Counted from the first letter of the stretch, positions 1-8,545 are shown. The stretch: 64,000 nucleotides of DNA from DATAWK01 sp036267255 (GCA_036267255.1 DATAWK010000053.1:62001-126000), one strand, 5' to 3'. Program-made: numbers and translations. The notes: generated by a model not told the origin, from the sequence alone.

Positions 1-236
1 CGGTGGTGGGAACGGTCCGCGATGTGGAGCCGCAGCCGGAGGCGGTGGACCTGCTGGTGGTGGCCGGAGCCGATGGCAGAGAACATCTGGTTCCTTTTGC
101 GAAGGCGTACCTGGTGCGGATGGATGTGGCGGCGCGACGGATCGAGATGGCGATTCCGGCGGGATTGCTGGCGGTGAATGCTCCTTTGACGCCGGAAGAG
201 CAGGCGACGATGGGTGCGGAAGAAGAGCTGGAGTAG
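1..236 (+). CDS. rimM: Ribosome maturation factor RimM, C-terminal part (5' end outside window)
   Basis: Only the last 78 codons are in the window; the reading frame enters from the left edge. The visible part is the PRC-barrel domain of RimM: a GTVRDVE start, then a GREHLVPF stretch, a YLVRMD strand, and the closing IPAGLL. RimM binds S19 and the 30S head and helps 16S rRNA maturation in the cytoplasm. The gene order rimM, trmD, rplS just downstream is the classic bacterial translation operon, which supports the call. A C-terminal tail rich in Glu follows the barrel. The stop is TAG at 234-236. Confidence 0.85.
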   Translation, partial: VVGTVRDVEPQPEAVDLLVVAGADGREHLVPFAKAYLVRMDVAARRIEMAIPAGLLAVNAPLTPEEQATMGAEEELE

Positions 237-308
237 GGGGCGCGCGGGGATTCTTATGTTCCACGCCAGCCGCACAGTACGCGGCGCAGATGAGGCACCT
301 GCAGGGCG

Positions 309-335
309 GCATCCGTTCGGCAGCATCCGTTCGGC
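309..335. repeat. Two 13-bp direct repeats upstream of the redoxin gene
   Basis: The 13-mer GCATCCGTTCGGC occurs twice, at 309-321 and 323-335, with one base between copies. It lies between rimM and the redoxin gene. A TAGAAT hexamer near 348-353 could be a -10 box, so the repeat sits in a plausible promoter region. Its function is unknown. Confidence 0.6.
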
Positions 336-380
336 TTCGGCCGCTTTGCATAGAATCTATAGAGACAGGAGGGACGAACG

Positions 381-944
381 ATGGCACGGACGGAATCGAC
401 AATGCTGGCGTTGGGCACGCAGGCCCCGGATTTTTCTTTGCTGGATGTTGTGACAGGCAAGACGGTGACGCTGGCGCAGGTGGCGGGCAAGCGCGGGCTG
501 CTGGTGATGTTTATCTGCACGCACTGTCCGTTTGTGAAGCATGTGGAGCAGCAGCTGGCGCAACTGGGGCGGGACTACGCGGGAAAAGAGATCGGCATGG
601 TTGCCATCAGCAGCAACGATGCGGTGGAGTATCCGGAAGACGGGCCGGATGGGCTGCGCGCGCAGGCGAAGAAGGTTGGCTTTAACTTTCCGTATCTATA
701 TGACGAGACGCAGCAGGTAGCGCAGAGTTACCAGGCGGTGTGCACGCCGGACTTTTTCCTGTTCGATGCGCAGCGGCGGCTGGTGTATCGCGGGCAAATG
801 GATGGGAGCCGTCCGGGCAATGATGTTCCCGTGGATGGGCGCGATCTGCGCGCGGCGATGGATGCGTTGCTGGCGGGAAAACCGGCGGCGGCGGAACAGC
901 GGCCCAGCGTGGGGTGCAACATTAAATGGAAGCAGACGGCGTAG
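381..944 (+). CDS. Thioredoxin-fold redoxin (AhpC/TSA type)
   Basis: A 187-residue thioredoxin-fold protein with no signal peptide, so probably cytoplasmic. It opens with the peroxiredoxin-like APDFSLLD segment. The active-site motif CTHC is at residues 46-49, within MFICTHCPFVKH. A second Cys at 121 precedes a Thr-Pro pair in the cis-Pro position (CTPDFFLFD). A conserved-looking tail, PSVGCNIKWK, carries Cys179. Acidobacteria and Bacteroidetes carry many such 'thioredoxin family' proteins; the exact substrate is unknown. The ATG at 381 follows an AGGAGGG Shine-Dalgarno sequence. It sits between rimM and trmD, where most bacteria have nothing. Confidence 0.8.
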   Translation: MARTESTMLALGTQAPDFSLLDVVTGKTVTLAQVAGKRGLLVMFICTHCPFVKHVEQQLAQLGRDYAGKEIGMVAISSNDAVEYPEDGPDGLRAQAKKVGFNFPYLYDETQQVAQSYQAVCTPDFFLFDAQRRLVYRGQMDGSRPGNDVPVDGRDLRAAMDALLAGKPAAAEQRPSVGCNIKWKQTA

Positions 945-1005
945 GCCACGCTCACATTGTTTTGAATCTGGATTGTTTTGAAGCTGGATCCTTTTGACCA
1001 CACCC

Positions 1006-1836
1006 ATGCGCTTTGACATCATCACGATTTTTCCGGAGTTCTTTACCGGGCCGTTCGGCTGCGGGGTGCTGCGGCGCGCGCTGGATGCGGGCTTGCTGCA
1101 GATTGAGTGTCACCAGCTGCGCGCATTTACGGAAGACAAGCATCAGACGGTGGATGATCGGCCGTTCGGCGGCGGCGAGGGCATGGTGCTGAAACCGGAG
1201 CCGATGTTTCGCGCGGTGGAGTCGCTGGGTATGGCGGAGAAGGCGGCGCGCGATACGACGCGGGAGCGCGTGGTGCTGTTGTCGGCGCAGGGCAAGCCGT
1301 TTACGCAGGCCGTGGCGCGGGAGATGGCGACGCTGGAGCGGGTGGTACTGTTGTGCGGGCGATACGAGGGCGTGGATGAGCGGGTGAACGACCTGGTGGC
1401 GGACATGGAGCTGTCGATCGGCGATTATGTTTTGTCCGGCGGGGAGCTGGCGGCGGCGATTGTGGTGGATGCGGTGATGCGTTTGCTGCCCGGGGTGCTG
1501 GGCAATGAGGACTCGGCGCGCTTTGAGAGCTTTGGCGCGGAGAGAATGATGGCGGCTGCGGGCGCGGAGGCGAATGCTGCGCCGCAATCGACATGCGATT
1601 CGGGCGGGCTGCTGGATTATCCGCACTACACGCGACCGGCGGAGTTTCGCGGAGAAGTGGTGCCGGCGGTGCTGAGCTCTGGAAATCATGAACAGATACG
1701 GCGCTGGCGCAGGCGGAAATCACTGGAGAAGACGTTGCGGAACAGGCCGGATTTGCTGGCGAGCTCGCCATTGAGCAAGGAGGACCGGGCGTTGCTGCGG
1801 GAGATTGAGGAGACGCGGAAGGTCAATTCCGTGTAA
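1006..1836 (+). CDS. trmD: tRNA (guanine37-N1)-methyltransferase
   Basis: TrmD methylates G37 next to the anticodon using S-adenosylmethionine and prevents +1 frameshifting. The SPOUT trefoil-knot signatures are present: LLCGRYEGVDERV near residues 115-127 and SIGDYVLSGGE near 137-147, then the GLLDYPHYTRP substrate-binding segment. I chose the ATG at 1006, giving MRFDIITIFPEFF, rather than an in-frame TTG at 994. The protein is 276 residues, slightly long, because about 18 Ala-rich residues are inserted between the ARFESF segment and GLLDYPHY. No strong Shine-Dalgarno sequence is visible. It lies 61 bases downstream of the redoxin gene and 34 upstream of rplS. Confidence 0.95.
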   Translation: MRFDIITIFPEFFTGPFGCGVLRRALDAGLLQIECHQLRAFTEDKHQTVDDRPFGGGEGMVLKPEPMFRAVESLGMAEKAARDTTRERVVLLSAQGKPFTQAVAREMATLERVVLLCGRYEGVDERVNDLVADMELSIGDYVLSGGELAAAIVVDAVMRLLPGVLGNEDSARFESFGAERMMAAAGAEANAAPQSTCDSGGLLDYPHYTRPAEFRGEVVPAVLSSGNHEQIRRWRRRKSLEKTLRNRPDLLASSPLSKEDRALLREIEETRKVNSV

Positions 1837-1870
1837 ACTGAACTTTTGACCAAAGTAGAAGGAAAGAGCT

Positions 1871-2221
1871 ATGTCTATTCATCCAATAATGCAGCGTCTG
1901 GCGGCCAAACTGGAGCGCACGGACCTGCCGAAGTTTGCACCGGGCGACACCGTTCGGGTGCAGGTAAAGATTAAAGAAGGCGAAAAAGAACGCCTGCAGG
2001 CCTTTGAAGGCGTCGTGATCGCGTACAAGCGCGGGCCGCAGGGCAGCTTTACGGTGCGCAAGATGAGCTTTGGCCAAGGCGTCGAGCGCATCTTCCCGTT
2101 CAACAGCAAGGTGGTCGAGAAGGTGGAAAAGCTCCGCTCGGCACGCGTGCGCCGCTCGAAGCTGTTTTATCTGCGCGAACTGCGCGGCAAGGCTGCTCGT
2201 CTGCGCGAAGTGGAAAAGTAG
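1871..2221 (+). CDS. rplS: 50S ribosomal protein L19
   Basis: L19 is a 50S protein at the 30S-50S interface. The 116 residues match the family length and carry its typical features: DTVRVQVKIKEGEKERLQ, a FEGVVIAYKRG turn, FTVRKMSFGQGVER, and the C-terminal basic RSKLFYLRELRGKAARL. The ATG at 1871 follows AAGGAAAG at a suitable distance. It is the last gene of the rimM-trmD-rplS cluster and is closed by a strong terminator 66 bases downstream. Confidence 0.97.
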   Translation: MSIHPIMQRLAAKLERTDLPKFAPGDTVRVQVKIKEGEKERLQAFEGVVIAYKRGPQGSFTVRKMSFGQGVERIFPFNSKVVEKVEKLRSARVRRSKLFYLRELRGKAARLREVEK

Positions 2222-2286
2222 AGTTCCGGCAGCGCGTTCCGCGTTGCATTCGCAGAAACAGAAACGGGCAGTTACATTAACAATGG

Positions 2287-2327
2287 AAGGCCGTATTCCC
2301 TTTGCGGGGAGTGCGGTCTTTTTCTTT
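2287..2327 (+). terminator. Rho-independent terminator after rplS
   Basis: A 14-bp stem (2287-2300 with 2307-2320, three G-U pairs) and a 6-base loop are followed by TTTCTTT. It closes the rimM-trmD-rplS unit. An upstream TTG at 2302 that is in frame with rnhB lies inside this hairpin, which argues against rnhB starting there. Confidence 0.85.
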
Positions 2328-2340
2328 GGCGGCAGGCGGG

Positions 2341-2370
2341 TTGGAGGGCGGTACGGCGCAGGGTTACACT
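2341..2370 (+). promoter_or_regulatory. Probable rnhB promoter
   Basis: TTGGAG (2341-2346), an 18-base spacer and TACACT (2365-2370) form a sigma70-like promoter directly after the rplS terminator. An in-frame GTG at 2380 lies 9 bases past the -10 box and could be a leaderless start. Confidence 0.45.
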
Positions 2371-2460
2371 CGCTGTAACGTGCGGAAGATTCCTGAAAAT
2401 CACTTGCAGTTGGTGAGCCGAGACGAGACGGAGAAGCCACTATCTGCGCAGGCGGAGAAG

Positions 2461-3144
2461 ATGCGGCGGTTGCGGGCGCTGATCTGCAGCAACAAGCATG
2501 AACGCGCAGCGCGGAAGCTGGGAGCGGCTGCCATTGCAGGCGTGGATGAAGTGGGCCGAGGGTGTTTGTTCGGGCCGGTGGTTGCGGCGGCGGTGATCCT
2601 GCCGGCAAAGGTGCGGCTGCCGGGCGTGCGCGACTCCAAACAATTGGTACGCGAAGAGCGAGAGCGGCTGGATGGGGAGATTCGCCGCGTGGCGGTCGCG
2701 ATTGCGATTGGATATGCCGATGCGGCGACGATCGACGCTATCAATATTCGCCGGGCCTCGCACCAGGCGATGCTGCAGGCGATTGCGCAACTGACGCCGC
2801 AGCCGGATTACCTGCTGATCGATGCGGAACGGCTGGATACGCCGTGCAGGCAGGAGGCAATTGTCTATGGCGATTCGATCAGCATTTCAATTGCGGCGGC
2901 TTCCATCATTGCCAAGGTGTATCGGGATGCGTGGATGCTCGCATATGACTGCGAATATCCGCAATATGGGCTGGCGTCGCACAAAGGCTATGGAACACCG
3001 GCGCATCTGCGCGCGTTGCGGGAACATGGGCCGACACCGCTGCATCGGATGAGCTTTGCCCCGGTGCGGGAGTGTGGGGAGGCGGTGTCTCCTGATCTGC
3101 CAGCCGACGATCTGGCGTTCGGCTGGAGTCTCCAGACAGAATGA
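2461..3144 (+). CDS. rnhB: Ribonuclease HII
   Basis: RNase HII cleaves the RNA strand of RNA-DNA hybrids, including single ribonucleotides in DNA. The AGVDEVGRGCLFGPVVAAAV block holds the first catalytic Asp and Glu. LLIDAERL supplies the next acidic residue, and SISIAAASIIAKVYRD followed by SHKGYGT completes the family pattern. The start is uncertain. ATG 2461 has a weak close GGAG and gives 227 residues. GTG 2380, 9 bases behind a TACACT box, would add 27 residues. The C-terminal 30 residues past the HRMSFAPV motif look like a non-conserved tail. It is a separate transcription unit from rplS. Confidence 0.92.
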   Translation: MRRLRALICSNKHERAARKLGAAAIAGVDEVGRGCLFGPVVAAAVILPAKVRLPGVRDSKQLVREERERLDGEIRRVAVAIAIGYADAATIDAINIRRASHQAMLQAIAQLTPQPDYLLIDAERLDTPCRQEAIVYGDSISISIAAASIIAKVYRDAWMLAYDCEYPQYGLASHKGYGTPAHLRALREHGPTPLHRMSFAPVRECGEAVSPDLPADDLAFGWSLQTE

Positions 3145-3768
3145 TTATGCGGGGACGGCGATGCGTTTTTTGCGGGCGGATTCCATCATGGACCAGCCGA
3201 CGCGGGCCAGCAGCAGGATGAGAAGAACGACGGTGACCTTCCAGGGTGTACGCACGCCCGTCTTTACAATCCACCAGTAATGAATGACACCGAATGTGGC
3301 CGCGAGATAGACGGCGCGATGGAGCCACTGCCAGCGCTTGCCACCGAGTTTGCGGATGGACCATTTGGTGGAGGTAGCTGCGAGCGCCAGCAGGATGAGC
3401 CAGGCGGCAAAGCCCACGGTGATGAAGGGGCGCTTGACGACATCGTGCGCCATGGCGGAAACGTCGAAGTTGGAGAAGAGCCAGACGTAGGTGGTGAGGT
3501 GCAGGGTGGCGTAGAAGAAGGCGAAGAGACCGAGCATGCGACGGAAGCGAACCAGCCAGGAGAGATGGCGGCTGAGGTGTCGCACCGGCGTGATGGCCAG
3601 CGAGCCGAGCAGCAGGTAGAGCGTCCAGAAGCCGGTCTGATGCGTGATGGTGGCGACCGGGTCGGGGCCAAGGGTGTTGGTGAATCCCTGATAGAGCAGG
3701 ATGCCCAGCGGAACCAGACAGAGCGGAAAGACCACGAATTTCAGTGCGACGACGAAGCGATTTGGCAT
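3145..3768 (-). CDS. msrQ: Protein-methionine-sulfoxide reductase heme-binding subunit MsrQ (YedZ)
   Basis: A 207-residue inner-membrane protein with about six hydrophobic helices, typical of the MsrQ/YedZ ferric-reductase-like family. His residues in TPVRHLSRH, YATLHLTTYVW, WLHRAVYL and GVIHYWW match the expected heme ligands. MsrQ passes electrons from the quinone pool to MsrP, which repairs oxidised methionine in periplasmic proteins. Its partner msrP lies upstream on the same strand, but the two are separated by 166 bases holding tandem repeats, so they may not share one simple transcript. Confidence 0.93.
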   Translation of the reverse strand: MPNRFVVALKFVVFPLCLVPLGILLYQGFTNTLGPDPVATITHQTGFWTLYLLLGSLAITPVRHLSRHLSWLVRFRRMLGLFAFFYATLHLTTYVWLFSNFDVSAMAHDVVKRPFITVGFAAWLILLALAATSTKWSIRKLGGKRWQWLHRAVYLAATFGVIHYWWIVKTGVRTPWKVTVVLLILLLARVGWSMMESARKKRIAVPA

Positions 3769-3834
3769 GAGGTCAGAGAGTTTTCATAGTGCGTGTGAGA
3801 AAGATATGAGAGAACATTGCGGAGCGAAAATTTC

Positions 3835-3861
3835 CCGGATTCTCCGCTACGCTCAAAATGA
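3835..3861. repeat. Possible interspersed repeat motif
   Basis: The stretch reads CGGATTCTCCGCTACGCTCA followed by AAATGAC. From memory, very similar intergenic sequences recur in many unrelated bacterial genomes. Within this window I see it once, so the repeat status is an inference. Confidence 0.3.
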
Positions 3862-3872
3862 CGCGTATCAAT

Positions 3873-3908
3873 TGATACAAATTATAAAAATGATACAAAT
3901 TATAAAAA
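3873..3908. repeat. Perfect 18-bp tandem duplication between msrP and msrQ
   Basis: TGATACAAATTATAAAAA occurs twice back to back (3873-3890 and 3891-3908) with no mismatch. It is far more AT-rich than its surroundings and lies between the stop of msrP and the start of msrQ. Confidence 0.9.
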
Positions 3909-3934
3909 TCTGCACTGCCTGAGAATGCGCTAAG

Positions 3935-4906
3935 TTAAAAATCCTTCCGCAGGTTCATGCCTGTGTACATGGAAGCAACCTGGTTGCCGTATCCGTTGAA
4001 CATGAGCGTGGGCTGGCTGGCCTTCCAGAACGGTGCGCCGATGACGCGCTCCGTTTTCTGGCTCCAGCGAGGATGATCGACGTTGGGGTTGACGTTGGAA
4101 TAGAAGCCGTACTCGTTGGGCGCGGATTCGTTCCAGGTGGTCATGGGCTGGCGTTTGACGAAGCGAACTTTGACAATCGACTTGGCGGATTTGAATCCAT
4201 ACTTCCAGGGCACGACGATGCGAATGGGTGCGCCGTCCTGATTGGGAAGCGTGGAGCCATAGAGGCCGAACGTAAGCAGGGTGAGCGGGTGCATGGCCTC
4301 GTCCATGCGCAGACCTTCGGAGTAAGGCCAGTCGAGCGAAACGGAGTCGATCCACGGTTCCTCTTTCGGATCGTCGAGTGAGAGGAACTGCACGTATTTC
4401 GCGCTGGGAAGCGGATCGCATTGCTTGATGAATTCCGACAGCGAGTAGCCGACCCAGGGAATGACCATGCTCCAGGCCTCGACGCAGCGATGGCGGTAGA
4501 TGCGGTCTTCCATGGGGCGCAGTTTGAGCAAGGTGTCGATGTCGAAGGTCTTTTTCTGTTTGACTTCGCCTTCGACGGCGACGGACCAGGGGCGCGTCTT
4601 CAAGCGCCATGCGTTTTTTGCGGGGTCGCTCTTGTCGGTGCCGAATTCATAAAAGTTGTTGTAGTGGGTGATGTCCTCGAAGGAGGTGGGCGTGAGTCCA
4701 GTGGTGGAGTATTTGCTGGAGACGGTCTGCATTTTGTCCGTAGCATGCACGTCCCGGGCAGGAGAAACCATGTCCTTCAATTGCAGTGCAGCCGCAGCGC
4801 CAATGCCAGCAGCCGCGGCACCGGTCATAAACTGGCGGCGATTCAGATAATCGGACCTGGAAGTAATCTCCGACGAAGGAATGTCGGATGGTTTGCGAAT
4901 TAACAT
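3935..4906 (-). CDS. msrP: Protein-methionine-sulfoxide reductase catalytic subunit MsrP (YedY)
   Basis: MsrP is the periplasmic molybdopterin enzyme that reduces methionine sulfoxide in exported proteins. The 323-residue product starts MLIRKPSDIPSSEIT, as typical members do, and carries a Tat signal (NRRQFMTG, Arg at 23-24). The molybdenum-ligating Cys is at 141 within YRHRCVEAWSMVIPW. Further family blocks are MHPLTLLTFGLYG, NQDGAPIRIVVPWKYGFKS and the C-terminal MFNGYGNQVASMYTG. I chose ATG 4906 over an in-frame ATG at 4921 because a GGGGAGA Shine-Dalgarno precedes it and family N-termini begin there. msrQ lies downstream on the same strand. Confidence 0.95.
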   Translation of the reverse strand: MLIRKPSDIPSSEITSRSDYLNRRQFMTGAAAAGIGAAAALQLKDMVSPARDVHATDKMQTVSSKYSTTGLTPTSFEDITHYNNFYEFGTDKSDPAKNAWRLKTRPWSVAVEGEVKQKKTFDIDTLLKLRPMEDRIYRHRCVEAWSMVIPWVGYSLSEFIKQCDPLPSAKYVQFLSLDDPKEEPWIDSVSLDWPYSEGLRMDEAMHPLTLLTFGLYGSTLPNQDGAPIRIVVPWKYGFKSAKSIVKVRFVKRQPMTTWNESAPNEYGFYSNVNPNVDHPRWSQKTERVIGAPFWKASQPTLMFNGYGNQVASMYTGMNLRKDF

Positions 4907-5038
4907 GGCGCATCTCCCCACACACTATTAAACGCCGCACAGGAGCATTTGTGTGCCCGTATTGTGTACGAAATCATCTGCATTGCAGATGCTGAAAAAG
5001 AGTGACGAAATATTTTTCCAGCCTTGTAACCTTTGGGC

Positions 5039-6214
5039 TCAGGCAGGTGTCTCACGAAAGGGGATTGGCTTGTACCAGTTGTGGAAGAAGCGCATCAGAG
5101 GCCGTTCGACGAGAAGATAACAAACCACTCCGACACCCGCGCAGAAGATTGCGCTTAGCAACACGCCGATGTCCGCACCGAAAACTCCGAAGATGTTCCA
5201 GCAATGCTCCACAACACTGCGCGCGGGAATGGTGCAGAGATAGATGGAGTAGGAGGCGTCGCCGAGAAAGACGAGCAGACGCGCGGGCAGGGAGCGCATG
5301 GCAGGATTCCAGAAGAGCATGCCACCGACGAGGATTGCTGAGGGAACTCCCCAAAGGCCGACGCGCAGCCAGCAAGCGTAGCCGGAGAAAATCTGGAGAG
5401 CTTCGCTGGCCTGGCCATAGCCGGTGAAGATGGTGACAGCCAGCAGGACCGCGCCCAGCGCGGCGATCCAGCGGCCCAGCGGAGAAGGCGCGTGGGTCGC
5501 GTTGCGATAGCGGACGAAGAGCATGGCGACGATGCAGCCGAAGACGAAATCCAGAAGCATGGGGTTCATCCAGAGGGCCAGCAGCGGGCGATGGATGCCG
5601 ACAACGGAGCCCACCGCGACCATGCCACAGAGGAAGACAGCCGTATTGCGAACCAGCGAGCGCGGTGTGCAGGCGAGAAATGCCGTGAGCACGAGATAGA
5701 AGTACATCTCAAAGACGAGGCTCCAGCCAAGCCAGAGGAGCGGCATTCCCGGCGGGTAGTGCAGGGTGGGAAGCAGGAACAGCGTTGGCAGCCAATGCAC
5801 ATGGCGCCAGGGAACGTTGTAGCGTCCGAGTTCACTTTCCAGAATGACGACGATGGTGAGAATCCAATAAAGAGGAAAGATGCGCGTAATGCGGCGACTG
5901 AGAAAGTGACGCGCAGGATGTTTTTGCCGGGAACGAATCTGCGCCGCGGCGCGCGCGGCAACCAGCGAAACGATGAAGCCGCTGATGACGAAAAAAATGT
6001 CCAGTCCGGAGGCGCCGAAGTTTTCCCAGTAGAAAAAACGACTCTGACGCGGCGTGCCGAAGAAGGCCGCTGCATCCAGAGAATGGGCCCAGACAACCAG
6101 CAAAGCAGCCACGGCGCGCATGGCCTGGAGAGAGAGAAGGCGCGTGCCGTTTGCCAGGGGATTCGGCGAGGTATTGTTCTCTGCCTGGGTGCCGTGTGTA
6201 TTTGTCGTCAGCAA
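5039..6214 (-). CDS. Membrane acyltransferase (acyltransferase 3 / OafA family)
   Basis: A 391-residue integral membrane protein with about ten hydrophobic segments. The family opens with LQAMRAVAALLVVWAHS, which contains the catalytic-type His, followed by GASGLDIFFVISGFIVS and a SRRITRIFPLYWILT block. Members transfer acetyl or other acyl groups to sugars of LPS, exopolysaccharide or peptidoglycan; the substrate here cannot be told. The likely start is TTG at 6214 because the family motif begins near residue 29 and no ATG lies upstream of it. A TATAGT box sits 9 bases before this TTG and no Shine-Dalgarno is visible. It stands alone on the minus strand. Confidence 0.88.
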   Translation of the reverse strand: MLTTNTHGTQAENNTSPNPLANGTRLLSLQAMRAVAALLVVWAHSLDAAAFFGTPRQSRFFYWENFGASGLDIFFVISGFIVSLVAARAAAQIRSRQKHPARHFLSRRITRIFPLYWILTIVVILESELGRYNVPWRHVHWLPTLFLLPTLHYPPGMPLLWLGWSLVFEMYFYLVLTAFLACTPRSLVRNTAVFLCGMVAVGSVVGIHRPLLALWMNPMLLDFVFGCIVAMLFVRYRNATHAPSPLGRWIAALGAVLLAVTIFTGYGQASEALQIFSGYACWLRVGLWGVPSAILVGGMLFWNPAMRSLPARLLVFLGDASYSIYLCTIPARSVVEHCWNIFGVFGADIGVLLSAIFCAGVGVVCYLLVERPLMRFFHNWYKPIPFRETPA

Positions 6215-6223
6215 GCTACAGCA

Positions 6224-6229
6224 ACTATA
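6224..6229 (-). promoter_or_regulatory. -10-like box close to the acyltransferase start
   Basis: On the minus strand TATAGT lies 9 bases before the TTG start at 6214, with no ribosome binding site between. This fits a leaderless or nearly leaderless transcript. Confidence 0.35.
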
Positions 6230-6370
6230 GCGAAGCGCGGAGGCGGTCGTCCGTTCGAATTTTGGTTTGTGCGGCGAGTTACGCGGTGGAAGCTAAAGGA
6301 AACGCGGATCGCTCGACTTTGTTGCGGGGCACCCGCTAACCCTGAGCCAGCGGGATTTGCTTTGGTGCAT

Positions 6371-8545
6371 TTATTCTTCGTCTTCCGTGTCGGCGTGCTG
6401 GTTGGAGCGCGCAGCGGTAACGATCTTCTCCTGTAGCTGTGCGGGCACGTAGTCGTAGTGGTCGGCTTCCATGTGGAAGCTGCCCTGACCCTGCGTCATG
6501 GCGGTGAGATCGACGCCATAGGTGAGCATTTCGGCCATGGGAGCTTCGGCGTGAATGACGGTTTCGCCGTTGCCATCGGGGTCCATGCCGAGCACACGTC
6601 CACGGCGGCTATTCAGGTCGCCCATCACAGAGCCTGCGAAGGTTTCCGGCGTCTGGATGTCGACGCGCATGATGGGTTCCAGCAGCGCGGGGCGCGCCTG
6701 CTCCATGCACTGGCGGAAGGCGAGACGGCCAGCGATGCGAAAGCTGATCTCGTTGGAATCGACATCGTGGTAGGAGCCGTCGAAGACGGTGGCGCGGAAG
6801 TCGACGACGGGATAGCCGGCGAGGAAGCCGCGCTCAGCGGTATCGCGAACGCCTTTTTCAACGGCGGGAATGTAATTTCTGGGAATGGCTCCGCCGTAAA
6901 TCTGGTTGACGAACTCGAATCCGCTGCCACGCTCTAAAGGTTCCATGCGAATTTTGCAATCGCCGAACTGACCGTGGCCGCCGGATTGTTTCTTGTGGCG
7001 TCCGTGACCTTCGGCGCGGGCACGGATGGTTTCGCGATAGGGAACTTTGGGAGCTTTGAGCGTGACTTCGGTGTGATAACGGCGGCGCAATTTTGAGACG
7101 ACAACTTCAATGTGCTGCTGGCCGGTGCCGGCGATGAGAAATTCCTGCGTCTGCGGGTCGCGATAGAAACGCACCAGCGTATCTTCTTCCATGATGCGAT
7201 GCAGTCCGTTGGCCAGCTTGTCCTCATCGGCGCGGGTGCGGGCCTCAATGGCAAAGGCGATGGCGGGTTCGGGCTGGCTGACAGGCTCATAGAAAAGGGC
7301 GTGGTTTTTGTCGCCGAGCGTATCGCCGGTGTGGGTATTTTTCAGCTTGGGAACGGCTCCGATATCCCCGGCATGCAGTTCGCCGATGGCGATGGCATTC
7401 TTGCCTTGCATCACGGACAGGTGGGAGAGCTTTTCCGTCGCGTGCTGTTTGTGGTTCATCACGGTGTCATCGTTGTGGGCGCAGCCGGAGAAGACTTTGA
7501 AGAAGGAAATCTGTCCGGCGAAGGGGTCGGAGATGGTTTTGAAAACGAATAACGCGAGCGGTTCTTCATCGGCGATGGGACGGGTGACCATCTCGACGGG
7601 CCATTCGGTTTGCCCGGAGGACGCGACGGCGTGCCCATTGGCGTGTCCGTTGCCAGCGGCCACGGCCTGCGCGGCGACCGCTGCGGCCACAGGTTCGCGT
7701 TCGCTGGGCGCGGGCGCATAGACGCGCAGAAACTCCAGCAGGCGATCGCACCCGATGTTGTTCTGGCCGCCGACGAAGATGACGGGGAAGATGCGATCTT
7801 CGCGGATGGCTTCATGCAGTGCGGGGATCAGATCTTCTTCCGGAATGGTGCCTTTGGCGAAGAATTCTTCCATCAACTCGTCCTTGCCTTCGGCGACCAG
7901 CTCGACCAGCGCTTCGTGGGCGGATTGGGCCTGATCCGCGAGGTCGGATGGAATGGGAATCTGCTTGCCGCGCCCGTTGCCGGCCGCGGTGTATTCGAAG
8001 GCCTGCATGGAGACAAGATTGATCACGCCGCGAAATTCGCGCTCTGTACCGATGGGCAACTGAATGGGAACCACCTGGCGGCCAAAGCTGCTCTGCAGCC
8101 GATCCAGAACGCCGAGCGGGTCGGCATTTTCGCGATCCAGGCGATTGACGACCACGACGCGTGGCAGATTGAACTCCTGCGCATAACTCCAGACCCGTTG
8201 CGTCATCGGTTCCACGCCGCGCACGGCATCGACGACGACCATGGCTGATTCGACCGGCAGCATGGCGGCACGCGCTTCATGCAGAAAAATATTGAAGCCC
8301 GGCGTGTCGATGAGGTTGATCTTGGCGCCATTCCATTCGCAGTAAGCGACGCCGTTGGACAGAGTCATCTGGCGGGCGGATTCTTCCTCGTCGTAAGCAG
8401 TGACTGCCGTGCCGTCGTTCACGCTGCCCATGGCGGGGATGGCCCCGGCGGTGGCCAGGAGCGCTTCCAGCAGCGTGGTTTTGCCGCAATGGGAGTGGCC
8501 GACGACAGCGACATTGCGGATGTCCCTACTCTTGTAAATTTTCAT
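6371..8545 (-). CDS. Elongation factor G-like translation GTPase (EF-G type II)
   Basis: A 724-residue EF-G homologue. The GTPase motifs are GHSHCGKTTL (P-loop, residues 16-25), DTPGFN and NRLDREN. Domain II, III, IV (with HKKQSGGHGQFGDCKI) and V follow. The switch I region is short and lacks the usual EF-G sequence. A low-complexity Ala/Gly/His linker around residues 290-310 (GNGHANGHA) breaks the protein between the G domain and domain II. These traits mark the second EF-G type found beside the true fusA; its job (stress, recycling or other) is not fixed. The ATG at 8545 follows a perfect GGAGGT Shine-Dalgarno. Confidence 0.9.
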   Translation of the reverse strand: MKIYKSRDIRNVAVVGHSHCGKTTLLEALLATAGAIPAMGSVNDGTAVTAYDEEESARQMTLSNGVAYCEWNGAKINLIDTPGFNIFLHEARAAMLPVESAMVVVDAVRGVEPMTQRVWSYAQEFNLPRVVVVNRLDRENADPLGVLDRLQSSFGRQVVPIQLPIGTEREFRGVINLVSMQAFEYTAAGNGRGKQIPIPSDLADQAQSAHEALVELVAEGKDELMEEFFAKGTIPEEDLIPALHEAIREDRIFPVIFVGGQNNIGCDRLLEFLRVYAPAPSEREPVAAAVAAQAVAAGNGHANGHAVASSGQTEWPVEMVTRPIADEEPLALFVFKTISDPFAGQISFFKVFSGCAHNDDTVMNHKQHATEKLSHLSVMQGKNAIAIGELHAGDIGAVPKLKNTHTGDTLGDKNHALFYEPVSQPEPAIAFAIEARTRADEDKLANGLHRIMEEDTLVRFYRDPQTQEFLIAGTGQQHIEVVVSKLRRRYHTEVTLKAPKVPYRETIRARAEGHGRHKKQSGGHGQFGDCKIRMEPLERGSGFEFVNQIYGGAIPRNYIPAVEKGVRDTAERGFLAGYPVVDFRATVFDGSYHDVDSNEISFRIAGRLAFRQCMEQARPALLEPIMRVDIQTPETFAGSVMGDLNSRRGRVLGMDPDGNGETVIHAEAPMAEMLTYGVDLTAMTQGQGSFHMEADHYDYVPAQLQEKIVTAARSNQHADTEDEE

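Noticed and set aside
3701..3922. Small open frame over the AT-rich repeat region
   Set aside because: It is created by the repeats and has no start signal.
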